The translations under genes were made by a program, and so were the position numbers. From contig NZ_FNPC01000012.1 of assembly GCF_900107205.1 (NCBI RefSeq), positions 1-64,000 of the forward strand: a stretch of DNA of 64,000 nt, read 5' to 3'. Source of the DNA: Halopenitus persicus. GTDB taxonomy: Archaea; Halobacteriota; Halobacteria; Halobacteriales; Haloferacaceae. Positions 43,179 to 51,269 of this stretch are shown piece after piece; position 1 is the stretch's first letter, and every line of letters starts with the position of its first letter. The notes under the pieces were generated by a model. The model searched no databases. It was not told the origin of the DNA and was given only the letters and a program-made list of their open reading frames with translations.

Positions 43179-43198
43179 GTTCGCCTATATGGGCGAAC
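43179..43198. promoter_or_regulatory. Palindrome upstream of satD, candidate operator
   Basis: GTTCGCC, six bases, GGCGAAC: a perfect 7-bp inverted repeat about 80 bp before the satD start. A further TTCGCC half-site lies next to the ribosome binding site. The distance and symmetry suit autoregulation by the SatD HTH. The rest of 43101-43441 has no gene. Confidence 0.5.
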
Positions 43199-43441
43199 TA
43201 ATCTCGAGTTCGTCGGGAATGGCGAACAAAAATGGTCCGGGGGGCAGGACAGAAATGCTCGGCTGCGACCGTCCCGATCGGTGTGTCAACGGGTCAACTA
43301 TGTGTGCCAGGCTGAGTGGACGGATCATCGACGAGCCTGACCGATTCGTCACTACCGTGCCACTCGTCGACGAGATCGACCTGGTCGTGAGCATCCGTCA
43401 CTGCCGAAGCTAGAAGGGGCTCGTCCTCAAGGTCGTTGGAT

Positions 43442-43570
43442 TCACTCGATGAGTGCCTCGTGGCCGACTTCTTTCAGCGAGAGGCCGTGTTCGCTTGCGA
43501 ACTTCCAGAAGCGTTCGTATTCGTCTTCGGTCAGTTCCGTTTGAACGTGCTTGATGTCGTTACTGCTCAT
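43442..43570 (-). CDS. Small RHH/antitoxin-like protein, 42 residues
   Basis: ATG 43568-43570 to TGA 43442-43444. Sequence starts MSSNDIKHVQTELTEDEYER and continues with FWKFASEHGLSLKEVGHEAL. The beta strand followed by two helices (HVQTELTEDEYERF; SLKEVGHEALIE) is that of a ribbon-helix-helix protein, but it ends at the second helix and so looks short. No toxin is next to it. Confidence 0.6.
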   Translation of the reverse strand: MSSNDIKHVQTELTEDEYERFWKFASEHGLSLKEVGHEALIE

Positions 43571-43720
43571 AGGGACCCCCAGTTGCTACTCCCATCTACT
43601 TGCTTATGAAAATAAGATGTTTATATGGCGTAGTTTATCGCCCATACTCAAACGGGAGACGGAGCGAACTACTGGTCCTGACGTTGAAGTACGTATCCGG
43701 AACAAACCACGCACCAATCG

Positions 43721-44602
43721 ATGCGTGATCGCTATCGAGATTTCGAGGACCTGCGGCCGACCGGCGAGGCGTCACACATTCCGGACGAGAAGCTCACCAC
43801 AGGATGTGACAGTGACCTTCGGCGACACCGGGTTGCAACGAACACGGGAGGCTACCCCGACGAGCCAACCGCCGTCGGCGGCGAGTGCCGGTCCTGTGGG
43901 GCGTCAGTCCCAGACGTCCAGACTAAATGCCGGTTCTGTCTCAGCAATCATCTCGGAAGTGACGCCGCTAGCACGGACGAGTCAGCGTCGACGACGGTCC
44001 TCGGCATCGTCCACCTGGTCGTCGATTCGACCACGTTCTACGGTGCCGTCGCGAAGGGCGGCGCCGCGGCGACCCTCCTCTCTGCCAACCAGGCGGGGCC
44101 GGCCGTCAAGGACTCCACGCTCATCTACGATCTTGACGAGACGCCGGCGCGCCAGCTGACCGAGCAATGGCCCTCACTCCCCGACGCGGTACAGGTGGCG
44201 TCAGAGGAGGGAGAGCGGCTTCTCAGTGCCGCCCGTGACCGGGCTGGGTGGCACGGGCAGCGAGCGTCGGAGCGACAGGAGCAGGTTCCGACGCGATTTT
44301 ACGACCAGCGTGGGGACGGCATCCGGGACGCGTCGCGTCTCGACGCGGTCCTCGACGACGCCGACGACGCGGTGTGGCTGCTTCCAGCGATGGCGCTGAC
44401 CGAATCCGCTGACGAAGCTGCGGCTGATCGCCAGGTGCCGTCGGTACCGACGACGCAGGAACTCGACTGCCAAACCTGTGGACGGGCGACCGACCATCGG
44501 TTCAAGACCCAAGAGTCGGTCCCGGATGAGGCGTGGACGGGACAACCGATCTGGGAGTGCCGGGTGTGTGGCTCGGCTCGCTACGGCCCCAGTCTCGAGT
44601 AG
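43721..44602 (+). CDS. Hypothetical protein with two zinc ribbons
   Basis: 293 residues. A zinc ribbon near residue 55 (CRSCGASVPDVQTKCRFC) and another at the end (CQTCGRATDHRF...CRVCG) flank a central part with VLGIVHLVVDSTTFYGAVAK, KGGAAATLLSANQ and an acidic stretch. No enzyme motif. The two ribbons suggest nucleic-acid binding. It stands alone; an inverted repeat of the TTAACCAACA family begins 19 bp after its stop. Confidence 0.7.
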   Translation: MRDRYRDFEDLRPTGEASHIPDEKLTTGCDSDLRRHRVATNTGGYPDEPTAVGGECRSCGASVPDVQTKCRFCLSNHLGSDAASTDESASTTVLGIVHLVVDSTTFYGAVAKGGAAATLLSANQAGPAVKDSTLIYDLDETPARQLTEQWPSLPDAVQVASEEGERLLSAARDRAGWHGQRASERQEQVPTRFYDQRGDGIRDASRLDAVLDDADDAVWLLPAMALTESADEAAADRQVPSVPTTQELDCQTCGRATDHRFKTQESVPDEAWTGQPIWECRVCGSARYGPSLE

Positions 44603-44620
44603 CGCAGAGCTGGAAGCATC

Positions 44621-44664
44621 GATTAACCAACACAGCCAAGAAGTGACGAGTACGTTGGTTAATC
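44621..44664. repeat. Inverted repeat TTAACCAAC...GTTGGTTAA, copy 2
   Basis: GATTAACCAAC at 44621-44631 pairs perfectly with GTTGGTTAATC at 44654-44664 across 22 bases. It lies between convergent genes, directly after the zinc-ribbon gene, so here a terminator role is also possible. Confidence 0.7.
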
Positions 44665-44713
44665 GAAATCACTACTAGCGTCTCATCAGTCAGCTCTGTA
44701 AATGAGATTTGGC

Positions 44714-45103
44714 TCAGCAAACAGATTGATCTTGATCTTCTGTGGGCCGGAGATACGTCTTCCCCCACTCCTCGAGTGAGTCGATGACTGGCTCTAAGGA
44801 CTGACCACGTTCAGTGAGCGAATACTCGACGGCGACGGGTTTTTCGCTCACGACCTCCCTGTCGACGAGTTCCTTCTCTTCTAAGTCCTTGAGGCTCTGT
44901 GAGAGCATTTTGTTCGTGATGCCACCGACTTCCTCGCTGAGCTCGTTGAACCGTAACGCTCCGTGTTGCAGGAGCCGGTGAACGATGACGGGGTGCCACT
45001 TCTTGCCGATGATGTCCATCGCACACGTGACTGCACACCAGTCATCGCCCGCGCACCAGACCGCCAGGCACTCGTCTTCTGGGACTCCGCCCGAATCACT
45101 CAT
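44714..45103 (-). CDS. HxlR family transcription regulator
   Basis: 129 residues from ATG 45101-45103. The HxlR core is clear: CAMDIIGKKWHPVIVHRLLQ, LRFNELSEEVGGITNKMLSQ, DLEEKELVDREV, VAVEYSLTERG. Several Cys residues near the N-terminus (ECLAVWC, WCAVTC) could sense thiols or oxidants. It is divergent from the redox operon starting at 45246, which it probably controls. Confidence 0.92.
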   Translation of the reverse strand: MSDSGGVPEDECLAVWCAGDDWCAVTCAMDIIGKKWHPVIVHRLLQHGALRFNELSEEVGGITNKMLSQSLKDLEEKELVDREVVSEKPVAVEYSLTERGQSLEPVIDSLEEWGKTYLRPTEDQDQSVC

Positions 45104-45245
45104 AGACGTATCTCGAACGGCTGGATTGAAAGGAGTATCTCTTCGATATGTTGTATACAAACGAAACCACGGTTTCGCGTATGAAACGTCGTTTCGTAAC
45201 ATATACCTGATACTTATCTGCGGGGCGGCCGTTGGTCGAACTGCA

Positions 45246-45494
45246 ATGACGGAAGTCAACATCGAATACTGCGTCCCGTGCGGGCTCCGTGATCACGCGG
45301 TGGAAACGCAGGAAACGCTACTTGACGAGTTCGGGCAGGATCTCGATGGCGTTCGACTGCAACCCGGACACGGCGGCGTGTTCAAAATCCAGGTCGACGA
45401 CGACCTCGTCTGGGACAAAGACGAGCATAGGGGCGACATCGACCTCGAGGCCATCACTGAGACCATCCACGACCGAGTTCACGCCCACGCCTGA
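45246..45494 (+). CDS. Rdx/SelW-like thioredoxin-fold protein
   Basis: 82 residues. The CxxC motif CVPCGLRDHA near the N-terminus, then ELDEFGQDLDGVRLQPG-like strands and GGVFKIQVDDDLVWDK, match the Rdx (SelW/SelT/SelH) family. Those proteins take part in thiol redox reactions. First gene of a 45246-46368 run of redox-related genes. Confidence 0.85.
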   Translation: MTEVNIEYCVPCGLRDHAVETQETLLDEFGQDLDGVRLQPGHGGVFKIQVDDDLVWDKDEHRGDIDLEAITETIHDRVHAHA

Positions 45495-45529
45495 GCCCGC
45501 TGACTACATAGCCCTCCAGTCACGCAACC

Positions 45530-45784
45530 ATGTTAGAACTCTACCAGGCAGAAGGGTGTGGATACTCAGCGAAGGTCCGCGAGGCGCTGACCGAACTCGG
45601 CGTCTCGCACGTCATCCACAACCCCCGCTCTGCCGCCGGCGAAACGCGCAACGAACAGACCCACGACCACCTCCGAGCGCTGGGCGGCGAGGATCAGATC
45701 CCGTTCCTCGTCGATCGCGAGCGCGACGTGACGATGTACGAATCCGACGACATCGTCGAATATCTCCAGGAGCACTACGCATGA
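45530..45784 (+). CDS. Glutaredoxin-like / GST N-terminal domain protein
   Basis: 84 residues with the glutaredoxin pattern: LYQAEGCGYSAKVREALTEL (CxxS active site CGYS), cis-Pro motif QIPFLVDRE, and YESDDIVEYLQEHY. The second Cys of the usual CPYC is Ser, which permits monothiol chemistry. Its stop overlaps the next start by 4 bp. Confidence 0.88.
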   Translation: MLELYQAEGCGYSAKVREALTELGVSHVIHNPRSAAGETRNEQTHDHLRALGGEDQIPFLVDRERDVTMYESDDIVEYLQEHYA

Positions 45785-45990
45785 GTGGTGCCGTCGAGGA
45801 AGACTGTCCGGTCTGTAACTCCTCGCAAAGCGCAAAAGAACAGTTTGCGACAGCGAAGGTCGCCGAGCATATCAAGGAGAAAGCGCGCCGGGACGACACC
45901 CACCGAGTATGGGTCAAGGAACACACCACGAACGGCACGCTCTCTGAAATCCGCGAGGCACTGACGGAACATAGTCGCCCCCAGAATTGA
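45781..45990 (+). CDS. Small CxxC protein in the redox operon
   Basis: 69 residues, ATG overlapping the preceding stop. CPVCNSSQSAKEQFATAKVA begins with one CxxC; the rest is helical and charged (HIKEKARRDDTHRVWVKEH). No family recognised. Context points to thiol or metal handling. Confidence 0.7.
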   Translation: MSGAVEEDCPVCNSSQSAKEQFATAKVAEHIKEKARRDDTHRVWVKEHTTNGTLSEIREALTEHSRPQN

Positions 45991-45993
45991 CCG

Positions 45994-46368
45994 ATGAGCC
46001 ACGAGACTGAGGAAACTGACCTCGCCATCGGACAGCACCTTCGGCCACTCCTCCGGTACGGAATGGCGGGGCTCCTGCTGGCCCCCGGCGCGAGCAAGTT
46101 CCTCACCTACGGAACATCGGTCCGGTTTTTCGAGTCACTCGGCCTACCGGCACCATCCATCCTCATCCCGATCGTCGGCGCACTCGAACTCGGCGCGGCG
46201 GCGCTGTTCCTCATCGACAGATCCGCGCGAATTGCGGCGCTTGTCACGGTGCCGATCATGGTCGTCGCCGCTGGAACGGCCGGCCCGACGTGGCAGAATG
46301 TCGGCGTCCTCTCGGCCGCACTCGTCCTGATCGCCTTCGACACGCCGGAGGTACGCCGGTACACATAA
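45994..46368 (+). CDS. DoxX family membrane protein
   Basis: 124 residues, four membrane helices. DoxX features: RYGMAGLLLAPGASKFLTYG, FFESLGLPAPSILIPIVGALEL. DoxX-like proteins work in the membrane with thiol or oxidant metabolism. Four bases after the preceding gene, so last gene of the redox operon. Confidence 0.85.
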   Translation: MSHETEETDLAIGQHLRPLLRYGMAGLLLAPGASKFLTYGTSVRFFESLGLPAPSILIPIVGALELGAAALFLIDRSARIAALVTVPIMVVAAGTAGPTWQNVGVLSAALVLIAFDTPEVRRYT

Positions 46369-46477
46369 CCGCCCGCCGACCCCCTAACACATCTCTCGAC
46401 GGGCACCGTTTGAGTCCGGTTACGAATCGATCGGGTTTCCTACCCATAGAGTGTTGCGTCACCACGGGATAACGTCG

Positions 46478-47404
46478 ATGGCACCATTCTACGGACGACT
46501 TCAATCGCTTTCGGCCCTCGTCGAAGACTACCTCCTCGTGTGGATTCTGCTCTCGGTCGCCCTCGGGCTCACCGTCACGGACCTTGCCGTCGTGACCGGC
46601 TTCTCGACGGTCATTCTTGCGGTGATGATCGGGAGCATCTCGTTGACGCTCTCCGTTGAGCAGTTCAGCCAGATCGGCGGCCGGGCGGTCGCGCTCGTCC
46701 TGCTGGGTCACGCAGTGATGCCCGTTTTGGCGTTCGGCATCGCACGAGGCCTCGGGCTATCGCCCGAGCTGACTGTGGGGTTCGTCGTTCTCGGAGCCGT
46801 GACGCCGGAACTCGTGACGCCGGTGATGACCGAACTTGCAGGCGGCGATACAGCGCTCTCGACGACGGCCCTGGTTGTCATCGGCGTCGGGAGTCTCGGG
46901 TTCGTTCCCGCAGTCGTCACCGTGCTCGCTGGGGGCGTGACCGTTCCGACGCTGCCGATCGTCGAACAGCTCGTCGTAGCGGTCGTTGCGCCCATGTTAC
47001 TTGCCGTCGGTCTGCGAGCACGGTGGCCCGAGCGCGTCGGCGCGTACGACGCTCATTACCCGGGCGTCTCCGCCACGATGGTGGTCCTGATCATCGGCGG
47101 TGTAACCGCCGCGAACGCCGCAGTCATCCGCTCGAACCTGGGACTCCTGGGAAGTGTCATTGCAGGCGTAGTGGTCCTGAATGGGCTCGGATACGGCGTG
47201 GGCTTTCTCGTGAGTCACCGTGCGGAGCGAGCCACTCGTATCGCGTCAGTTCTCTCCGTCGGGATGCGCGATTTCGCAGTTGCGGCCGCACTTGTGATCG
47301 CGGCCGGCCTCCCGACGATCGCGTCGCTTCCCGCGGTCGTCTTCGGCGTGGTCGAGATGACGACGAGTGCCGGGCTCGCCAAGTGGTTCGACCGAAGGGA
47401 GTGA
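46478..47404 (+). CDS. Bile acid:sodium symporter (BASS/ArsB-ACR3-like) transporter
   Basis: 308 residues from ATG 46478; a GTG nine codons earlier is also in frame. About nine or ten membrane helices. BASS-type features: LVLLGHAVMPVLAFGIARGL, VVLGAVTPELVTPVMTELAGG and VVFGVVEMTTSAGLA, corresponding to the two crossover regions that hold sodium sites. The substrate is an organic anion or arsenite-type ion; not decidable here. Neighbours deal with redox and organomercury stress. Confidence 0.85.
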   Translation: MAPFYGRLQSLSALVEDYLLVWILLSVALGLTVTDLAVVTGFSTVILAVMIGSISLTLSVEQFSQIGGRAVALVLLGHAVMPVLAFGIARGLGLSPELTVGFVVLGAVTPELVTPVMTELAGGDTALSTTALVVIGVGSLGFVPAVVTVLAGGVTVPTLPIVEQLVVAVVAPMLLAVGLRARWPERVGAYDAHYPGVSATMVVLIIGGVTAANAAVIRSNLGLLGSVIAGVVVLNGLGYGVGFLVSHRAERATRIASVLSVGMRDFAVAAALVIAAGLPTIASLPAVVFGVVEMTTSAGLAKWFDRRE

Positions 47405-47405
47405 G

Positions 47406-47744
47406 TCAGTCTGATTCGACGTCCAGCCGGTCGGCGAACCCGTCTTGGAACATCTCCGCCATCCCGTCGGGTCCAGTGACGGTCAGAACCGTTTCCTCGT
47501 ACGGGGGCGAGACGGCGATTTCGTATTCGGCGAACGCACAGCACTGCAACTCGTTCGACGTGAACTTAGCGAGTGCTTCGAGTGACTCGTCCGTTCCGTC
47601 GAAGCGAACGACCACGCCGTTCTCGTGTTCCTCGTACCCGAGGTAGTGATCGACGAGGCGAGCCCGAACGTCCTCCCGCCGTTCCGCTTCTTGTTCCTCG
47701 GTGAGCGTGCACGCGACCTCGCGCTTGGAGTTGTTCTGACTCAT
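47406..47744 (-). CDS. Conserved small protein with CC motif
   Basis: 112 residues. FTSNELQCCAFAEYEIAVSP holds a vicinal Cys pair, followed by PYEETVLTVTGPDGMAEMF. The early part is charged (CTLTEEQEAERREDVRARL). Vicinal thiols can bind soft metals such as mercury or arsenic, which would suit the MerB-like gene nearby. It is convergent with the transporter gene (one base between stops). Confidence 0.72.
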   Translation of the reverse strand: MSQNNSKREVACTLTEEQEAERREDVRARLVDHYLGYEEHENGVVVRFDGTDESLEALAKFTSNELQCCAFAEYEIAVSPPYEETVLTVTGPDGMAEMFQDGFADRLDVESD

Positions 47745-47823
47745 AGTGCGTGCTTACTTTGAATGCGGAACTATTTATACTGTCAACTCCGAAGTATTGG
47801 ATAAGGTCTGGTGAACGAAAGCT

Positions 47824-48216
47824 ATGGCAGAAACCCCCGACTCAGCGACTGAAACGGCCGACTCGTCGTCTCCCGGACACGACTGCCTCTGTCCACTGGG
47901 TGGTGTGATGGACCTCCTCAGCCGCCGGTACGCGATGCAACTCGTCTGCGTGGTCGACGCGATCGGCCCGGCCCGCTACGGCGACATCGAAGCGACGTTC
48001 GAGGAGGTGAGCAGCTCCACGCTCTCGACGCGACTCGAGGAACTCGTCGACGCCGGCATCCTCTCCCGTGAGCAATACGACGAAATCCCGCCACGGGTCG
48101 AATACGAACTCACAGAGACCGGTGAAGAACTGGGAGAACGTCTGGAACCACTGCTCAGGTGGGCCGAAGAAATCGACGAGACGGAACTCGCTACTGGCCA
48201 GAGTAAGGAGAGGTAA
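47824..48216 (+). CDS. HxlR family transcription regulator 2
   Basis: 130 residues. CLCPLGGVMDLLSRRYAMQL carries two Cys before the HTH, then ARYGDIEATFEEVSSSTLST and ARL-type recognition helix, wing PPRVEYELTETGEELGERLE. Divergent from the CC-motif protein with about 80 bp between starts, so it likely controls that gene and itself. Confidence 0.9.
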   Translation: MAETPDSATETADSSSPGHDCLCPLGGVMDLLSRRYAMQLVCVVDAIGPARYGDIEATFEEVSSSTLSTRLEELVDAGILSREQYDEIPPRVEYELTETGEELGERLEPLLRWAEEIDETELATGQSKER

Positions 48217-48218
48217 CG

Positions 48219-48590
48219 TTACAGCGGGATCGTCACGTCACGGATTATGAGCAGCCCCGCTGTGAAGGCGAAGAGGACCGCTGGCACCGCAGTTTTCGAT
48301 AGTGGGTCGCCAGTACGGATGTGCGTGGCCACTGCGCCCACCATCACGCTACTCAGGAGAAGCCCACCCGCCACGGTGAACTCGGAGAGCCACACCAGGC
48401 CCGCGAGCAACGCGAGACCGGCGCCAATCTCGATAAGACCGGTGAGGATTCGGAACCACTGTGGATATCCGAATCGCTGGAAGTCTTCGATCTGATCCTC
48501 CTGATGGGTGACCTTCGCACCGCCGACGGCCACGCCCACGAGTCCGAGCACGGCCTGGGAGCCGACGAGCGCGATACTCTCCAGACTCAT
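48219..48590 (-). CDS. DoxX family membrane protein 2
   Basis: 123 residues, four membrane helices: ALVGSQAVLGLVGVAVGGAK, QRFGYPQWFRILTGLIEIGA, GGLLLSSVMVGAVATHIRTG. Overlaps the upstream MerB-like gene by 4 bp, so they are translated together. A membrane partner of organomercurial detoxification is a reasonable inference. Confidence 0.85.
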   Translation of the reverse strand: MSLESIALVGSQAVLGLVGVAVGGAKVTHQEDQIEDFQRFGYPQWFRILTGLIEIGAGLALLAGLVWLSEFTVAGGLLLSSVMVGAVATHIRTGDPLSKTAVPAVLFAFTAGLLIIRDVTIPL

Positions 48591-49246
48591 TGGGCACCCT
48601 CCGACGGAGCGGATGCCGTCAGTGCGGCGGCAATAGGGACGCCGGCGTCGAGGGGAATACCGACCGTGGTGGCCGCCACGTCTTCCGCCCAGCGCTCGTA
48701 GTCCTCGCGAGTGTAGAACGCCTTCACGTACGGACAGACAGCGCCGTAGACATCGGGCGCGGAAGGCGTCTCGTCAGCGGGTACGTCGCTCTCAGTGGTC
48801 ACCCCGAAGGACATGACCGCGTCTGGCGGCGTGACGTCGACACCGTCCGCGGGTGACATCTGGATCTCGATCGGCTCCTCCGTGGGAGTTTCAGTCCGGA
48901 TTTCGACGGGTTCATCCACGAGATGCGCGAGCGCGATCCCGTCGTAGAAACACCGGAAGTAGTAGGTTTCGTCCGCCGTCTTCGCGTAGTGCGGGGTCTC
49001 GCCGTCGACGTGACAGAGTTCGTCGATAGCAATCCCGTCCCCCTCGACCACTGTGCGGATCGCCGCGACCATGTCGTCGAACGTGTCGATCGAGGCGCCG
49101 AAGAACCGGCTTATGTTGTCTGCGACGGGGGTCGGGAATTCTGCGGTCTTCACCGGTCGTGCTTCGATCCAACTGTCCGTTGCGGGGGTCTGTGCGTCAC
49201 TCTCGCCAACCGAAGGGTCGGTGCAATTGCAGTCTTGGTTAGACAT
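48587..49246 (-). CDS. merB: MerB-like alkylmercury lyase
   Basis: 219 residues from ATG 49244-49246. The MerB catalytic set appears: Cys99-x2-Asp102 in YFRCFYDGIAL (Cys96/Asp99 in the R831b enzyme) and Cys171 in VYGAVCPYVKAFYTREDYER (Cys159). MerB splits carbon-mercury bonds to give Hg(II), normally passed to MerA. No merA gene is in the window. The N-terminal Cys-rich start (CNCTD) is a further soft-metal site. Translational coupling with the DoxX gene is unusual. Confidence 0.85.
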   Translation of the reverse strand: MSNQDCNCTDPSVGESDAQTPATDSWIEARPVKTAEFPTPVADNISRFFGASIDTFDDMVAAIRTVVEGDGIAIDELCHVDGETPHYAKTADETYYFRCFYDGIALAHLVDEPVEIRTETPTEEPIEIQMSPADGVDVTPPDAVMSFGVTTESDVPADETPSAPDVYGAVCPYVKAFYTREDYERWAEDVAATTVGIPLDAGVPIAAALTASAPSEGAQ

Positions 49247-49446
49247 ACGCCTATACATCTACCCTCGAAGTAATTATACTGTCAAGTCCGAAGTGTTGAA
49301 TTCGCTTCGACCAGTCGAAGTTAGTGGCCAGACTAGAACCGACAGGAACCTTGGGGCCCTACACGAACTGAGAAAGCGATCTATTATTGCTGTTAATAGA
49401 CGCAACGTTGAGTCTTTCCGCGCCGGCGAGCGGTGAGGCGCTTCCG

Positions 49447-49647
49447 ATGGAGCAAGAGGTCAAACAAGGGTACCGGATGCATCGTATACTCAGCAATCTC
49501 AATCAACTCGACGTCGACCGATTGGACGAGGCGGATCGAGAGCGAGTCGAGACCGCGAGAGACCTCCTGGAGGAGGTGAGCCTTCTCACGCGGCCGGGCG
49601 ACGGAGCCGGGGCGGACGCCCACCGACGTCTCGAAGACGGCGCTTGA
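49447..49647 (+). CDS. Small helical protein, 66 residues
   Basis: Start at ATG 49447 (MEQEVKQGYRMHRILSNLNQ); the 20 codons before it are atypical. Charged helices (ADRERVETARDLLEEVSLLT) suggest a small soluble helical bundle. An inverted repeat begins 4 bp after its stop. No family recognised. Confidence 0.6.
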   Translation: MEQEVKQGYRMHRILSNLNQLDVDRLDEADRERVETARDLLEEVSLLTRPGDGAGADAHRRLEDGA

Positions 49648-49650
49648 ATC

Positions 49651-49694
49651 CTTAACCAACACACGGTTTCACACCCCCGATTTTGTTGGTTAAG
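49651..49694. repeat. Inverted repeat TTAACCAACA...TGTTGGTTAA, copy 3
   Basis: CTTAACCAACA (49651-49661) pairs perfectly with TGTTGGTTAAG (49684-49694), spacer 22 bases. It lies 80 bp ahead of the AbiEi-like gene, in its promoter region. Confidence 0.72.
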
Positions 49695-49772
49695 TCTGCT
49701 TGTCGCCGCCTTCCGCGGTAGTCGCAAGGCTAAACTAGGCCCGTGTTTATATTCTATGCAAGAAACGCAGGT

Positions 49773-50603
49773 ATGGATACCATAGAACAATCGGAAAGTA
49801 TACGTCAAGGTCTCTCGACTCGAGAAAGTCGACTCCTTGCACGACTCGCTGGCGCGGGTCACCAAATCATCTCCGCCGACGACATCGAGACGACGCTAGA
49901 GGTCCCCCCAAACACCGCCCGCGAGATCGCCTCCCGGCTCACCGAGAAGGGCTGGCTCGACCGGCTCTTCCCGGGCACGTATCTCATCATTCCACTCACA
50001 GCCGGAGAAGAGGCCGTGTACACAACCCACGAGTACCTCATCGCTGCCCACGTCGCCGAGCCGATGTACATCGGCTACTACAGCGCCCTCAGCCACCACG
50101 GGCTGACTGAACAGGTCCCCCGGACGGTGTACGTCGTCACGCCGACCCGAGCGCAAAGCCGAGAGATCCACGGTGTCCCGTACCGCGTCACGACAGTCAC
50201 CGAGCGGAAGTTCTTCGGCTTTGAGCCGACATCCATCGAGGGCACGACCGTTCAGGTCAGCGACCTGGAGAAGACGCTGGTCGACTGTGCGGACCACCCC
50301 GAGTTCTGTGGAGGCCTTCGGGAACTTGCGACCGCGATGCGTACTGCCGACGAACGGGGTTGCGACTGGCTCACTGTCGGCGAGTACCTCGAACGCCTCG
50401 ACAACGGCGCTGCGACCAAGCGGATCGTCTACCTCGCCGACCAGCTCGGCATCGACCTCTCCGCCCGCGAAGAACTCGTCGCGTCGTTCACAAGTGGCTA
50501 TTCCCCACTGGACCCGACGCGGCCCGATACCGGATCGACCGACAGTACGTATCGCCTCCGAATCAACGTCGAACCAGCCACGCTGGAGCCCACGGAGTCC
50601 TGA
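49773..50603 (+). CDS. AbiEi-like antitoxin/regulator, orphan
   Basis: 276 residues from ATG 49773; a GTG ten codons earlier is in frame. N-terminal winged helix (ISADDIETTLEVPPNTAREI, LTEKGWLDRLFPGTYLI), then the AbiEi C-terminal antitoxin part (YIGYYSALSHHGLTEQVPR, TVYVVTPTRAQ, VSDLEKTLVDCADHPEFCGG). In type IV systems AbiEi represses its operon by binding inverted repeats and blocks the AbiEii nucleotidyltransferase. No AbiEii follows: the next gene is on the other strand. It may guard a distant toxin, or act only as a repressor at the TTAACCAACA repeats. Confidence 0.88.
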   Translation: MDTIEQSESIRQGLSTRESRLLARLAGAGHQIISADDIETTLEVPPNTAREIASRLTEKGWLDRLFPGTYLIIPLTAGEEAVYTTHEYLIAAHVAEPMYIGYYSALSHHGLTEQVPRTVYVVTPTRAQSREIHGVPYRVTTVTERKFFGFEPTSIEGTTVQVSDLEKTLVDCADHPEFCGGLRELATAMRTADERGCDWLTVGEYLERLDNGAATKRIVYLADQLGIDLSAREELVASFTSGYSPLDPTRPDTGSTDSTYRLRINVEPATLEPTES

Positions 50604-50665
50604 TCTAGGTACGAAGTCGGCGTACCTTCTCTGCAGCGTCGAGAACGGTACTGTTCGACGACGAA

Positions 50666-51154
50666 CTATGTGTTTGTGCCACCATCGACGGCGTCGAGAT
50701 CGGGCTCGTCGAACTCGAGGGCTTCCGCGACGGCATCCGGAAGCTCCGGGCGAGGGGCCGATTCGTGGCGCTCGATTTTCTCGGTCTTGCGCGTGTTTTC
50801 GTAGAGGGCACGTGCGACCGGAAGCCCACGAAGATACTTGTAGTCGTGGAGGACCTCGACCCCCCGCTCTGTGAATCCGTAGAACTGGGCGGGGAGATCA
50901 CGTTTCCCCTCACTTGGGTCGTACGTGTAGCGTGCGAGGAGCCCGGCGTCGATCAACGTCTCCAACTGGTCTTTGATGGCCGCCTGGCTCTTCCCGGTCA
51001 TATACTCGAGTTCGGCGAGCGACATTAGATGAGCGGGATGGCCCAGCAGCTCCTGGATGATGAGATGGCGCGTATCCTGGGACAGCAGCTTGAACAGCCG
51101 CTGCTGTTCCGCGAACGGCCCTGCATCGGCCGCGCCCGTGTCGGTTTCGCTCAT
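50666..51154 (-). CDS. Winged-helix regulator with C-terminal helix
   Basis: 162 residues from ATG 51152-51154. HTH: LFKLLSQDTRHLIIQELLGH, LAELEYMTGKSQAAIKDQLE, FYGFTERGVEVLHDY. It ends with the basic/acidic helix KTEKIERHESAPRPELP. The tail ERHESAPRP recurs as VKYENAPRP in the regulator at 52175, so the two are one family. A half-site GTTGGTTAATC lies 47 bp upstream of its start, at 51201-51211. Confidence 0.8.
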   Translation of the reverse strand: MSETDTGAADAGPFAEQQRLFKLLSQDTRHLIIQELLGHPAHLMSLAELEYMTGKSQAAIKDQLETLIDAGLLARYTYDPSEGKRDLPAQFYGFTERGVEVLHDYKYLRGLPVARALYENTRKTEKIERHESAPRPELPDAVAEALEFDEPDLDAVDGGTNT

Positions 51155-51269
51155 ACGTGCTGGTACGAGATAGGACGCTATAACAGTTTGGGTCATACAA
51201 GTTGGTTAATCCAGAAAAAACCAAAGTGATTCAGAAGGGATAAGGTGGTGTGGTTTGAATCGGCAGCTA

